The notes under the pieces: generated by a model | Database searches by the model: none | What the model was told of the DNA's origin: nothing | The model's input: the letters and a program-made list of their open reading frames with translations, nothing else | Shown here: one piece after another, positions 52,721 to 62,515 of the stretch | How positions within the stretch are numbered: position 1 is the first letter of the stretch | Layout of the letters: every line of letters starts with the position of its first letter | Position numbers and translations under genes: made by a program | Assembly: GCF_000013405.1 (NCBI RefSeq) | Contig: NC_007759.1 | Location: forward strand, 2,109,001 to 2,173,000 | DNA: 64,000 nt | Reading direction: 5' to 3' | Source of the DNA: Syntrophus aciditrophicus SB | GTDB lineage: Bacteria > Desulfobacterota > Syntrophia > Syntrophales > Syntrophaceae

Positions 52721-54082
52721 ATGACTGACAAGGCTCTTAACCTGGGGAAAGGTCCCATTCTGCCTCTTCTGCTGAAGATGAGCGGGCCGTCTATCGCCAC
52801 GGTTCTGGTTGTAAATCTTTATAGCCTCATAGATGCCTTCTGGCTTGCCAGACTCAGCCCGAATGCCCTTGCCGCCTTAACCATTATTTTCCCCATACAG
52901 TTGATTTTAGGTGGTGTCGGCGTGGGAACCGGGCTGGGAGCAGGCTCATACGCCGCCAGGATGTTCGGCGCAGGAGAGAACAGGAAAGCCCGACAGACGG
53001 CTGGACAGGTTTTTTTTCTTTCGGCTGTCCTCGGAACGCTGTTCATTGGAGCAGTCCTTACGGGACCTGAACATATTCTGAGGTTTCTCGGCGCGACAAC
53101 GGAGATTATTCCACTATCACGCCAGTATCTCCTAACCTTACTCCCCGGTGTGCCTTTTCTGTTTCTAATCATGATGACCAGCAATCTCCTCCGGGCAGAG
53201 GGCAGGCCGCATCTCGTCATGTATTCCGCTCTTCTCTTCTCAGCCGTCAGCTGTATCCTCGATCCTTTTCTCATCTTCGGCTGGGGCCCCTTCCCACGGC
53301 TGGAAATCCGGGGGGCTGCCGCGGCAGCCGTAATTTCCCAGATAGCGGGAGCATTGCTTGCCGCTTACTACCTGCAGCAGAAAAGCTCGAAGTATAAACT
53401 TAAATGGCATTATCTCCGCCCTGATTACCGGATTATCTGGTCCATTTATCAGACGGGATTTCCCTCCATCATCATCAATCTCGCGGTCAGTCTGGGAATG
53501 CTTCTTCACAACCATATCCTCGGGGGGTACAGCTACCTTGCCGTTGCGACTCTGGGCATTGTCTCCCGGGTGAATGGTCTGGTCATGATAGCTTTATACG
53601 GCATCGGTCATGGCCTGATGCCGATGGTCGCTTACAGTGAAGGGGCGAATCTTCGTTCAAGATTGAAGGAAACCGTGAAGATTGCTGTAAAAATTTCTTT
53701 TGGAATTGCGCTGTTGTGTCTTCTGATCGTGGAAGTCTTCGCGCCGGCCATTGCGGCGCTTTTTTCCGATGGCTCTGAGCTGCGGAATTTAACGGCAACA
53801 GCCCTGCGCATTAATATTTTGATCCTGATTACAGCCGCTCCCAGCCTGATGTGGATCAACATGTTCATCGGTCTCGGACAGGGGAAAACCGCCATGGTTC
53901 TGCTTGTCGGCCGCGAAACCCTTATTCTGATCCCTCTTTTGTGGCTGCTTCCTTCCTCGTTCGGCATCAACGGCGTCTGGATGGCGCAGCCGCTTGCCAA
54001 CGCCCTTTCATTTCTATTCATCCTTTACTGGACGAAGCGTCAGTTTCGAATCTTTGACTCTCAGATAAGCGGTGAGGCATAA
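52721..54082 (+). CDS. MATE-family efflux transporter
   Basis: The 453-residue protein has 12 transmembrane segments in two related halves, starting MTDKALNLGKGPILPLLLKM, with MSGPSIATVLVVNLYSLIDAFWLARLSPNALAALTI split over the first helices and GVGTGLGAGSYAARMFGAGE, signatures of the NorM/DinF-type MATE family. It exports cationic or other compounds by Na+ or H+ antiport in the inner membrane. The ribosome site is weak. Confidence 0.88.
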   Translation: MTDKALNLGKGPILPLLLKMSGPSIATVLVVNLYSLIDAFWLARLSPNALAALTIIFPIQLILGGVGVGTGLGAGSYAARMFGAGENRKARQTAGQVFFLSAVLGTLFIGAVLTGPEHILRFLGATTEIIPLSRQYLLTLLPGVPFLFLIMMTSNLLRAEGRPHLVMYSALLFSAVSCILDPFLIFGWGPFPRLEIRGAAAAAVISQIAGALLAAYYLQQKSSKYKLKWHYLRPDYRIIWSIYQTGFPSIIINLAVSLGMLLHNHILGGYSYLAVATLGIVSRVNGLVMIALYGIGHGLMPMVAYSEGANLRSRLKETVKIAVKISFGIALLCLLIVEVFAPAIAALFSDGSELRNLTATALRINILILITAAPSLMWINMFIGLGQGKTAMVLLVGRETLILIPLLWLLPSSFGINGVWMAQPLANALSFLFILYWTKRQFRIFDSQISGEA

Positions 54083-54580
54083 TCAAGCCTTGTTCTCCGA
54101 AACGCTGGATGCCCGTCAATATGGTTGGATCGATGAAAATTGTAATTCCTCCGCGATCGGCTTGATTACTTTGGCTGAAATGAACACATCAGGATTTTTC
54201 CGTGAAAAGCCCTCTGCTTTATTAAAGCGATCCTCTTTTTTTGTGGGGCCTGTGATCTGCTCATGTTTTATGAGAATCAAAAGGACGGGGACACTTGATC
54301 ATCTGCTGATTTGAAATTTCACATTCCTGAAATAATCCCTGTATTGGCCAAAACAATGTATTCCCTGTTGATAAAAGCAATCCGCTTATTATACAGTTGG
54401 TTCAAGAGAGAATTAATGAATTTTAAAGCAGAAAACAATGATTAAGAGTGGACCTGCTTTTGGAAGGGAGAAATGCCCCACTCAATTCGCATTCCGATTT
54501 CACTATGGGCGACAACAGGCTCCTATACCTTGGACAGCAAGTGGGCAGCCGACACTGTATCGTCACAGAGGAGGTAACGC
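54083..54580. other. Intergenic, nothing recognised
   Basis: The 500-bp gap between MATE and the DUF853 gene has no convincing coding frame, repeat or hairpin. Confidence 0.35.
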
Positions 54581-56071
54581 ATGAACCAGATACTTATAGG
54601 CAAGGGTGAGCAGCCTGTTCAATTGCTCGCCAGGTACGGCAACCGGCATGGTCTGATCGCGGGAGCCACCGGTACCGGCAAGACGATTTCTCTCATGGTA
54701 CTGGCAGAGGGCTTCTCACGCATGGGTGTACCGGTATTCATGGCTGACGTGAAAGGCGATGTCGCCGGCCTGGCAATGGCCGGCACCCCCAACGAAAAGA
54801 TCCAGCAGCGTGTTAAAGAGATCGGGATTGATGGTTACGCCAGCGAGGCGAATCCGGTTTTGTTCTGGGATGTGTTCGGCAAGAATGGCCATCGGGTGCG
54901 CACCACGATCAGTGAAATCGGTCCGAACCTGCTGGGACGGATACTGGAAATTAACGATACCCAGACCGGCATGCTTGAGATCGCCTTCAAGCTGGCGGAC
55001 GATCAGGGTTTACTTCTGCTTGACCTCGACGACCTGCGTGCCTTGCTTGCTTTCGTCGCTGAAAATCGCAAGGAGATTTCGACACAGTATGGCCTGGTAA
55101 GTTCACAATCCGTGGCTGCTGTCCAACGTGCCCTGTTGACGCTTCAGCGGGAAGGAGGGGAAGACCTCTTCGGCGAGCCGGCCCTGGAACTCAATGATTT
55201 GATGCGTACCGATCTCAACGGCCGCGGTATCATCAACATTCTAGTTGCAGACCAGCTCATTTTAAGACCACGATTGTACTCGAGCTTCCTCCTGTGGCTG
55301 CTGTCAGAGCTGTTCGAGAACCTGCCCGAGGTAGGTGACCTCGAAAAGCCCAAGCTTGTGTTCTTCTTCGATGAGGCCCACCTGCTCTTTGACGATGCGC
55401 CACCGATGATGCGTCAGCGAGTGGAACAGGTCGTGCGCATCATCCGATCCAAGGGCGTCGGGGTCTACTTCTGCTCGCAATTCCCCGACGACGTGCCCAA
55501 CGAGATCCTGGGCCAGCTCGGAAATCGCATCCAGCACGCACTTCGGGCCTACACTCCGCGTGACCAGAAGGCAGTGAAAACTGCCGCGGAAACCTTCGTT
55601 GCGAACCCGAAACTCAACGTCGCGGAAGTCATATCACAACTCGGTGTTGGTGAAGCTCTGGTCTCCACTCTCCAGGAGAAGGGTGTTCCGATGCCGGTGG
55701 AGCGAACGTTGATCTGTCCACCGCGCTGCCGGATGGGCGCTGTCACGCCTGAAGAGCGCTTGGCCGTGCGTTCGCGCAGCCCGCTGGGAAACAAGTACGA
55801 CTCGTCGGTGAACAGGGAATCTGCCTACGAGATCCTGAAACGGCGGACATTGGAAAGGGAAACAGCAGAGGCGGAATCAGATCAGGCGCAGAAGGAGAAA
55901 CCGTCTGAAGGTCAGGGGGGGGTTAATGAATGGCTGTGGGGAACAAAACGTCGGCAGGGCATGGTTGAAACCATGGCTAAACAGGCCGCGCGTACCGTAG
56001 GAAGCCAGATCGGCCGCCAGATCCTGCGCGGTGTATTAGGCGTTATATTGGGCGAATCACGCCGTCGCTAG
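54581..56071 (+). CDS. DUF853 (YjgR)-type HerA-like ATPase
   Basis: The 496-residue ATPase has Walker A HGLIAGATGTGKTISLMVLA (residues 24-43), Walker B LVFFFDEAHLLFDDAP (about 260-275) and GVGVYFCSQFPDDVPNEILG, all typical of DUF853/YjgR. These are related to HerA/FtsK-fold pumps; their role is unknown. The C-terminus is charged, then ends with AARTVGSQIGRQILRGVLG. GAGGAGGTAACGC precedes the ATG. It is a single gene. Confidence 0.88.
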   Translation: MNQILIGKGEQPVQLLARYGNRHGLIAGATGTGKTISLMVLAEGFSRMGVPVFMADVKGDVAGLAMAGTPNEKIQQRVKEIGIDGYASEANPVLFWDVFGKNGHRVRTTISEIGPNLLGRILEINDTQTGMLEIAFKLADDQGLLLLDLDDLRALLAFVAENRKEISTQYGLVSSQSVAAVQRALLTLQREGGEDLFGEPALELNDLMRTDLNGRGIINILVADQLILRPRLYSSFLLWLLSELFENLPEVGDLEKPKLVFFFDEAHLLFDDAPPMMRQRVEQVVRIIRSKGVGVYFCSQFPDDVPNEILGQLGNRIQHALRAYTPRDQKAVKTAAETFVANPKLNVAEVISQLGVGEALVSTLQEKGVPMPVERTLICPPRCRMGAVTPEERLAVRSRSPLGNKYDSSVNRESAYEILKRRTLERETAEAESDQAQKEKPSEGQGGVNEWLWGTKRRQGMVETMAKQAARTVGSQIGRQILRGVLGVILGESRRR

Positions 56072-56184
56072 TCTCCGCTCACTTTATCGACGCAAAGAGG
56101 CAGCCGAAAGGAAGCAAACCCAGCTGATTTTATCCATTTGGTTATTCCAATTGTCCTTGAATATAAATTGAAAGGAATTAAGCC

Positions 56185-56532
56185 ATGAAAAAATTCGCCC
56201 TTTTTGTGTTTAATGGAGATCCCATGTGTTTTATCCATGTTCTTTTGAATGCTCTGGACATGAAAGCCAAAGGAAATGAAGCAAAAATAATCATTGAAGG
56301 AGCTTCGGCCAAACTGATCCCTGAACTGGTGAAAACAGGAAATCCCCTGAATGGATTGTGGGAAAAAAATCTTGAGGCGGGGCTGGTTGAAGGAGTCTGT
56401 AAAGCATGCTCCAGTAAAATGGGAACCCTTGAAGCGGCAAAAGAGCAGGGTTTGACAATTCTCGACGATATGTCAGGTCATCCCGGCATGGCAGCATACA
56501 TGGAAAAAGGATACGAAATCATTACATTCTGA
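56185..56532 (+). CDS. DsrE-family cytoplasmic protein
   Basis: The 115-residue DsrE-like protein begins MKKFALFVFNGDPMCFIHVL, with AKIIIEGASAKLIPELVKTG and VCKACSSKMGTLEAAKEQGL. The CKAC pair is in the position of the reactive Cys loop of DsrE-family sulfur-relay proteins. It is probably cytoplasmic, with a sulfur-transfer or binding role. AAAGGAATTAAGCC precedes the ATG. Confidence 0.75.
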   Translation: MKKFALFVFNGDPMCFIHVLLNALDMKAKGNEAKIIIEGASAKLIPELVKTGNPLNGLWEKNLEAGLVEGVCKACSSKMGTLEAAKEQGLTILDDMSGHPGMAAYMEKGYEIITF

Positions 56533-56994
56533 TTACGGATAAAAAAGGGAGCAGGGAAACAGTCCTGTCCTTTCCGGGACCAGCTCCTGAATCTTCATTA
56601 TCGTCCTGACGGCAGCTTTTTTCGACCTCTTGGTCCGGTTTGAGTGAACACTGCCGAGATGGGCAACTCCCTCGGCCTGGAAACCCGGCAAAACGACGCT
56701 CAAGTCTGGTCCGGAACTGGTTGGAAGGTTTTGGAAGGTGCCGTAAAATTTTACTTCCATCAAATTCCACTTTAAAAAGGGAAAAATGATATAAAATTTA
56801 TTAAAATATAGCGTAAAATATTAAAAATAGACCCCTTGCCCCTAAACATACTTGAGGAAGGCATGGTTGGGCTGACAATCTTGATTTTTTCTAAAAAAAA
56901 GACGGGGGCTATTCACCAACTCTTCAGTTTTTAAAGCGTTTTACAAAAGATCTTCATCAGCATTTTCAGTCGTAAGTCGGCGAGGAAGGAACTG
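56533..56994. other. Intergenic with hairpin candidate
   Basis: GGGAGC...GCTCC (about 56548-56588) could form a stem after the DsrE gene, without a clear T-run. Minus-strand frames here (56522-56770) have no ribosome site. Otherwise nothing is recognised. Confidence 0.3.
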
Positions 56995-58194
56995 ATGACA
57001 CTCGTTAAATTCTTATCCGCGGCACTGATTCTCCTTTTCCTGAACACGACCGCCGTATTCGCCCAAGGCGCCGGTTATGAATGGGACATTCTCAACAAGG
57101 AAGTCATGAAACTCTACCGTATGGGAAACCTGGACCGCGCGGTCAAGGTCGCGAAGAAAGCGCTTGAAGTAGCCAGGGAAAATGTCGGACCGGATCATAC
57201 CGATGTGGCCACGAGTCTGAACAATCTCGCAGAACTCTACCGTACCCAGGGCCAGTATGCCCATGCAGAACCGTTGTTGAAGAGATCGCTGGCGATCATG
57301 GAGGAAGCCCGGGGACCGGATCATACCGATGTGGCCACGAGCCTGAACAATCTCGCCCTGCTCTATTATGCCCAGGACCAGTACACCGAAGCAGAACCTC
57401 TGTATAAAAGATCACTGACGATCATGGAGAAGGCCCTCGGTCCGGATCATACCGATGTAGCCACGAGCCTGAACAATCTCGCCCTGCTCTATTATGCCCA
57501 GGGTCAATTCAATCAGGCCGAACCCCTCTACAGGAGGGCGCTGGAGATCAGGGAAAAGGCACTGGGTTCGAATCACTCAGCCGTGGCCGTAAGCATGAAC
57601 AACCTCGCAGGCCTTTATCATGCCCAGGGCCAATACGCGCAGGCGGAACCCCTCTACAAGAGGGCACTGGAGATCATGGAGGAAGCTCGAGACCCTGATT
57701 CTATCGAGTTGGCAACGAGCCTCAGCAACCTTGCTTTTTTCTATGTCGCCCAAGGCCAGTACAAGCAGGCTGAACCCTTCTACAAGAGGGAACTGGAGAT
57801 CAGGGAAAAGGCACTGGGTCCGAATCATCCCGATGTGGCCACGAGCCTGAACAATCTCGCAGAGCTCTACCGTACCCAGGGCCGGTACACTCAGGCTGAG
57901 TTCCTCTTCAAGAGGTCTCTGGCGATCAGAGAAAAGGCCCTCGCCCCGAATCATACCGCTGTAGCCACAAGTCTGAATAACCTCGCATTGCTCTACTATG
58001 CCCGAGGCCAGTATGCTCAGGCGGAACCCCTTTACAAAAGGGCACTGGAGATTATGGAGAAGGCCCTGACCCCGGATCATCCTTCCGTGGCCACAATAAT
58101 TGAAAATCTGGTCAAACTCTACAGGGCCACCAGTCGGTTCAAGGAGGCCGGCAGGCTCGAACAGCGCGCGGCCGCTATTCGGTCTGTCATATGA
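56995..58194 (+). CDS. Secreted tetratricopeptide-repeat protein
   Basis: The 399-residue protein has a signal peptide MTLVKFLSAALILLFLNTTA, cleaved near VFAQ, then eight consecutive 42-residue kinesin-light-chain-type TPR units of the form GPDHTDVATSLNNLALLYYA followed by QGQYxxAEPLYKRSL..ME. The units are very similar at the DNA level (126-bp repeats), so the gene may change repeat number by recombination. It is likely a periplasmic or outer-surface protein-interaction scaffold. Confidence 0.85.
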   Translation: MTLVKFLSAALILLFLNTTAVFAQGAGYEWDILNKEVMKLYRMGNLDRAVKVAKKALEVARENVGPDHTDVATSLNNLAELYRTQGQYAHAEPLLKRSLAIMEEARGPDHTDVATSLNNLALLYYAQDQYTEAEPLYKRSLTIMEKALGPDHTDVATSLNNLALLYYAQGQFNQAEPLYRRALEIREKALGSNHSAVAVSMNNLAGLYHAQGQYAQAEPLYKRALEIMEEARDPDSIELATSLSNLAFFYVAQGQYKQAEPFYKRELEIREKALGPNHPDVATSLNNLAELYRTQGRYTQAEFLFKRSLAIREKALAPNHTAVATSLNNLALLYYARGQYAQAEPLYKRALEIMEKALTPDHPSVATIIENLVKLYRATSRFKEAGRLEQRAAAIRSVI

Positions 58195-58806
58195 TGGACG
58201 ATTAACCGACTCCCTGCCGGCAATTGATGTCTGCATGTTGGAAATTTTTTCATGCTTCAGCGTATTTATGCATTGTTCGATAAAAGTTCCCGCCCACAGA
58301 TGAGAGGATATCTGCCATTGATGCCGGATTTCCACTCTTCCGAACAGCATTTATTCTGAAGCTTCTCGGCCGAATAAACTTATTCATAATCTGTGGTTAT
58401 TGACTTTCATTTTTCATTGAGAGAAAATACAGAAAATTCCGTTCGCAAACCATCTGCTCGCAGCAATTTCTCCCGAATGTTCGCATTCTGACCAGCACGC
58501 CATTTCATATGCATCCATCACAAATCAACAGCAGATCCTGATTTACTTTTGCGCAGGAGAAGAACGGACTTTCAATCACCTTGAACATTTGGCCGTGTTT
58601 TCAGAAAACCGGGCCGCTCATTCACGGTTGAGAGGGCCAATATCCAACTTAAACAACCTGGCGGCAAAGGGGAAAAAAACAACTGATCGGAATAAACGAC
58701 GCATATTGATTGTTGAGTGGTTTCTTCGGACACGAGGCACCATTAAACGCCTTTAACCATCTATCCAGGGGACAGGTTTGTCAGATCCCAGAAAAGGAGA
58801 AAAGCC
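58195..58806. other. 612-bp gap, nothing recognised
   Basis: The gap between the TPR gene and the hydrolase gene shows no coding frame with ribosome site and no repeat. It presumably holds the hydrolase promoter. Confidence 0.3.
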
Positions 58807-60231
58807 ATGATTCGGGCCTTTTTGATCGCTGCCTTGCTCAGCATCACGGCGCTTGCCGAGGCACAGCCCCTCACGCCACCAACCGAGGTCGCTGCCGACA
58901 TTGTCAAGGTTGACCGCTATCCTGCCCACAGCGTTACCTTCCCGAACGGGGTGAAAGGTATTCCGGGCATGGTCTATTGGGAGCCGGTCGGTTACCGGCC
59001 GCTGACGCTCGATCTCTATCTTCCCCCCAGTACCGTCTCGCGACCGGCGGCTGGATTTCCCCTCGTTCTATACCTCCATGGCGGAGGCTGGATGACAGGG
59101 GACACGCACCGGAGCGGGCCTTTTGTCGATTTCCCCGGCGTCCTGGCTGCGCTGGCAGGCAGGGGCTATGTCGTCGCCGCGATCCAGTATCGCTTAAGCG
59201 GTGAGGCAAAGTTCCCCGCGCAAGCCCAGGATGCGAAAGCGGCCATCCGCTGGCTGCGGCTTCATGCCTCGGAATATGGCATCGATCCGGACAAGGCACT
59301 GACCTGGGGTATGTCCGCAGGCGGACATCTGGCTGGACTTACTGCGGTCAGTTGCAACGCGGCGGGGCTTGAACCGAAACAGCCTCATAAATCTTTTCTG
59401 CCTGACACAAAGTCCGACCCCATCACCTCATCTCACGTCTCCGATTGTGTACAGGGTGGCGTCTCCTGGTACGGCGTGTTCAACATGGCGACCATCACAG
59501 CCCAGTCGAGACAGGATAAGGCCATGACCCGCGATGTGCCCGACGCGCCGGAGTGGCGGCTGCTCGGCTGCTACGGCAGTGCCTGCGGAGAGCAAACCAT
59601 CGCCGCGGCAAGCCCGGTCACCTACGTTGACCGCACTGATCCGCCCATGTTGCTGATTGTCGGATCGGAAGACACGGCGGTGCCCTACTCTCAAACGCTG
59701 GAAATGGCGGATAAGTTGAAGGCGGCCGGCGTGAAGCACGAGCTGATCATACTGCCCGGCGTCAACCACGGTTTCATCGGAAATACTCCGGACCAGACAC
59801 GCGAAGCCAATCTTAAGGCACTCGAGGCTACCTTCAGGTTCATCGACAAAACGGCAGGCAAATCCATAGCGACGCAGCCCCCCCTGGAATCAACTCAGAC
59901 AGGACCACCAGAACCGCCGCCTGTTCCGGAAGCAATTCAGCCGGAACCATCAGAGTTGCCAAACGGCCCGGAATCCATTCAGGAAGGACCATCGGCAGGG
60001 CTGAAGATCATTGATGTTCTGCTTGTAAGACCTCTATGCGTGATCGGCTCGACGGTTTCAACAGCGGTCTATGTAGCCCTCTCTCCCCTGGTTTTCGTCA
60101 TGGGGGTGGCGGAACCCGCGGCAAGGGTAATGGTCGAGGCTCCCTGGCGATTTACCGCCTTCAGATATATCGGCGAATTCAATCATTATACGGACGAGCA
60201 ACCCATTATGGGAGTGTGGGATTTCTCATAG
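58807..60231 (+). CDS. Secreted alpha/beta-hydrolase (esterase) with C-terminal extension
   Basis: The 474-residue protein has a signal peptide MIRAFLIAALLSITALAEA. The hydrolase core has the oxyanion motif YLHGGGWMTGDT, nucleophile WGMSAGGHLAG (S170), an Asp in VGSEDTAVPYSQ and His in PGVNHGFIGN, so the Ser-Asp-His triad is complete. It belongs to the HSL/BD-FAE-like esterases. After about residue 350 a Pro/Glu-rich linker is followed by a hydrophobic C-terminal segment (TVSTAVYVALSPLVFVMGVA), perhaps a membrane anchor. AAGGAGAAAAGCC precedes the ATG. Confidence 0.83.
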   Translation: MIRAFLIAALLSITALAEAQPLTPPTEVAADIVKVDRYPAHSVTFPNGVKGIPGMVYWEPVGYRPLTLDLYLPPSTVSRPAAGFPLVLYLHGGGWMTGDTHRSGPFVDFPGVLAALAGRGYVVAAIQYRLSGEAKFPAQAQDAKAAIRWLRLHASEYGIDPDKALTWGMSAGGHLAGLTAVSCNAAGLEPKQPHKSFLPDTKSDPITSSHVSDCVQGGVSWYGVFNMATITAQSRQDKAMTRDVPDAPEWRLLGCYGSACGEQTIAAASPVTYVDRTDPPMLLIVGSEDTAVPYSQTLEMADKLKAAGVKHELIILPGVNHGFIGNTPDQTREANLKALEATFRFIDKTAGKSIATQPPLESTQTGPPEPPPVPEAIQPEPSELPNGPESIQEGPSAGLKIIDVLLVRPLCVIGSTVSTAVYVALSPLVFVMGVAEPAARVMVEAPWRFTAFRYIGEFNHYTDEQPIMGVWDFS

Positions 60232-60774
60232 AGCTATGGGAAAATTCATGATGTAATCGCGGCATCGATGCGTCCGGGTTCAGAACGTATTTTTTAGATG
60301 TGAGAGAAAATGATGAGCTCCCGCCCTGGGACAGATCTTTTGCGCCATCCCAGCGGTTATCGTCCCAGGACCGTCCTTTTGTCGATTGGATTTTCCTCTG
60401 TCAATCGAGAAGAAGCATCAGAATAATCTCTATAGCCCAGATATTCCCATCCCAGTTTATAGCTGATATGGATTCCGTAACTAATCCGTATTGTGCGTTA
60501 CCCTTCAATTATGTTAGAAATCCAAGTAATTTTTTCCGTTTTTGGAGGCAATGTTTCAAACTGATTTCATAACGATTGCTTCCTGAGTGTTCTTTTTTAC
60601 AGAAATCAATGCCGTTGCCGTCAATCAGATCGATATAAAACGCACATCATCAGGAATTCTTCAGATCGTCTTCACAGCGCTTCCTTCTGACATCCCATCA
60701 CGCCATCAGACTCCCAGGCACATTCGATTTCCAATGGAAATTTAAGATTTAAAAAAATTTAAGCGAGGTCAACC
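60232..60774. other. Intergenic, nothing recognised
   Basis: In this 540-bp gap a plus-strand frame (60300-60572) lacks a ribosome site and family pattern. No hairpin or repeat is clear. Confidence 0.3.
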
Positions 60775-60978
60775 ATGTCACTTGGTAAATGTCCGGAATG
60801 TGGTCATGTTATGAGTACAACGGCTGCATTCTGCGTTCACTGCGGAGGCACAGCCCCTGCGATATTGCCAAAAGATATAAGAGAAACGGGCTGTGATCAA
60901 TGCGATGGAAAGAATGGGGGAACCGATGGCCGTCTTTGCGGCGGTACGGGAAAAATGAAGATTCCTTCTGAAGGATAA
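60775..60978 (+). CDS. Small multi-zinc-knuckle protein
   Basis: The 67-residue product begins MSLGKCPECGHVMSTTAAFC and has a zinc-ribbon pair CPEC...CVHC, then a second site CDQC...CGG, resembling half of a DnaJ-type CxxCxG zinc centre (CDQCDGKNGG, LCGGTGKM). GAGGTCAACC precedes the ATG. Probably a small protein- or nucleic-acid-binding zinc protein. Confidence 0.65.
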   Translation: MSLGKCPECGHVMSTTAAFCVHCGGTAPAILPKDIRETGCDQCDGKNGGTDGRLCGGTGKMKIPSEG

Positions 60979-61159
60979 ATGTTAAACCATGGCATCCTGC
61001 GAGCACCTTTAAAAGCCCCTCTTTTCCCTCACGAAGGTGCCAATTTCGCCTTCCAGGTCAGCTCTCAGGACGCAAAAAATCCGGCATTTGTCTTTGTGAT
61101 CCTAAAAAAATGAAAAATATTAATTATTTTGAATCCAGGATTTACAAAAGGCAACTCTA

Positions 61160-61480
61160 ATGAAAAATTCAGAAATTTCAGACTGGCTGGATCAGAAGGA
61201 AGCTGAAGGCGTCGATGTATCACAGATTGTACTGCCTGATGACCTCTCTTATGAAGAAGATCCCGATGAAACAATTTATTATAAGGAAATCAACCCCTGC
61301 GGGATCCTCTGCAAAGGCAATCATCCATTCTCGACGGTCGAGCGTTTCGGACACTGGTATTTCAGCAGGGGGCAGGACAAGAGAGCCGGAATTCACTCTT
61401 CGGACACTCAGTGGCATTGGAGATTGTTTACAAAGGATAAGGCTCTTGCTGTCGAAACGGCCAGATCACACATCGAATAA
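61160..61480 (+). CDS. 106-residue hypothetical protein
   Basis: The product starts MKNSEISDWLDQKEAEGVDV and is acidic, with the C-terminal half rich in Trp and His (ERFGHWYFSRGQ, QWHWRLFTKDKA). It looks like real coding sequence but no family is recognised. AAAAGG lies 8 nt upstream. It converges with the Bcp gene. Confidence 0.55.
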   Translation: MKNSEISDWLDQKEAEGVDVSQIVLPDDLSYEEDPDETIYYKEINPCGILCKGNHPFSTVERFGHWYFSRGQDKRAGIHSSDTQWHWRLFTKDKALAVETARSHIE

Positions 61481-61579
61481 ACAGAAAGCGGAATCCGATA
61501 TCAAGTCCGCCGCGGAATATTCCCCCCGGACCATGCCAGCTTCAGTCCTGCTCAGAACGATTCAAATCCTTGATTTATC

Positions 61580-62047
61580 TTATATAATTTCAAGCACACC
61601 CAACGCCTTGGGCACCGTGTCAGCAGGACTTACTTTGTACCAGGCCGCCATGATTCGACCTTCTTCATCAATGATAAAGGCGGAGCGGATAATTCCAAAA
61701 TATTTTTTCCCGTAGAGCGTTTTCTCTCCCCAAACCCCATATGCCTCTGCCACTGCGTGATCATGATCCGACAGAAGAGAAAATTTCAGATGAAGTTTAT
61801 CGCTGAACTTTTTCTGTGCAGCCTTGGAGTCGGGACTGATCCCCAACGCCTCCACCCCGGCGCCATTCAGTTTAGCCAGTGCGTCCCGCACGGCTTCGGT
61901 CTGCTTCGTTCAACCGGAGGTGCCTGCCTTGGGAAAGAAATAAAGCAGGACTTTTCTTCCCCGGAAATTTTCCAGTTTTATTGTATTCCCGAACTGATCG
62001 GAAAGAATGAAACCGGGGGCCTGATCACCTTTTTTCAGCATTGCCAT
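61580..62047 (-). CDS. bcp: Bcp-type peroxiredoxin with UGA-encoded selenocysteine
   Basis: Read through one in-frame TGA (61910-61912), the gene gives a 155-residue peroxiredoxin of the Bcp/PrxQ group. MLKKGDQAPGFILSDQFGNT is the N-terminal strand, LLYFFPKAGTSG-U46-TKQTEAVRDAL is the active site with U at the peroxidatic position (P-G-C-T in Cys forms), and FSLLSDHDHAVAEAYGVWGE is the conserved second half. Bcp reduces peroxides using thioredoxin. The usual resolving Cys five residues on is Glu, so it is probably a 1-Sec type. AGGAGGTTTTACCC precedes the ATG at 62047. The TGA splits automatic gene calls into two pieces. Confidence 0.85.
61874..61895 (-). promoter_or_regulatory. Candidate bacterial SECIS hairpin
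   Basis: In the mRNA, 14 nt after the UGA, AGCCGUGC-GGGAC-GCACUGGCU forms an 8-bp stem with one bulged U on the 3' side and a G-rich 5-nt loop. Bacterial SECIS elements are short stem-loops inside the coding region directly after UGA with G-rich loops and a bulged U, recruiting SelB. The bulge here lies on the opposite side from the E. coli fdhF element, so the exact geometry is uncertain. Confidence 0.6.
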
Positions 62048-62167
62048 TGGGTAAAACCTCCTGGATATCCCTCTCAAGCAGTACTTCAGATAAGGGAGGG
62101 GCAATCTTTAACGACGACTTTTTTCAAAACAGGCCATGTTTGTCCACTCACTTCCATTTTTTCTGAA

Positions 62168-62515
62168 CTATTGGACTTCTTTCAGCGATTTGTTCAAGAT
62201 GGAAGCGAGCTTCCAGGCCCCGTCTGATTTCCTGTACACGATCAGCACATCCGCCAAGTATTGCCTGCCGCTGGTCGCGTCCTTCAAACGCATGCCGATG
62301 TCGTATTCTATCATTTCACCCTGTTGTACCCTGCTGTTGATTCTGAATTCCTGAAACTCCGATAAATCGTTAAATTTCCATATCAATCCATCTATACTCT
62401 TCATCGTTTGACCAATCAGATCCCTCTTGATCTGGTTGGCTTCCGGTGTTCTGGAACACCCGGCCAGCAATCCAATCGTCGCCACTATGAGGCAAATCAG
62501 GACTTTTCTTTTCAT
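62168..62515 (-). CDS. Lipoprotein, unknown function
   Basis: The ~115-residue protein begins MKRKVLICLIVATIGLLAGC, a classical lipoprotein signal with lipobox LAGC. The mature part is alpha/beta (SIDGLIWKFNDLSEFQEF, IEYDIGMRLKDATSG, ADVLIVYRKSDGAWKLASI), reminiscent of small NTF2-like or DUF4878-like folds. AAGGAGGTCGCA precedes the ATG at 62515. It may be co-transcribed with bcp, 120 bp downstream. Confidence 0.7.
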   Translation of the reverse strand: MKRKVLICLIVATIGLLAGCSRTPEANQIKRDLIGQTMKSIDGLIWKFNDLSEFQEFRINSRVQQGEMIEYDIGMRLKDATSGRQYLADVLIVYRKSDGAWKLASILNKSLKEVQ

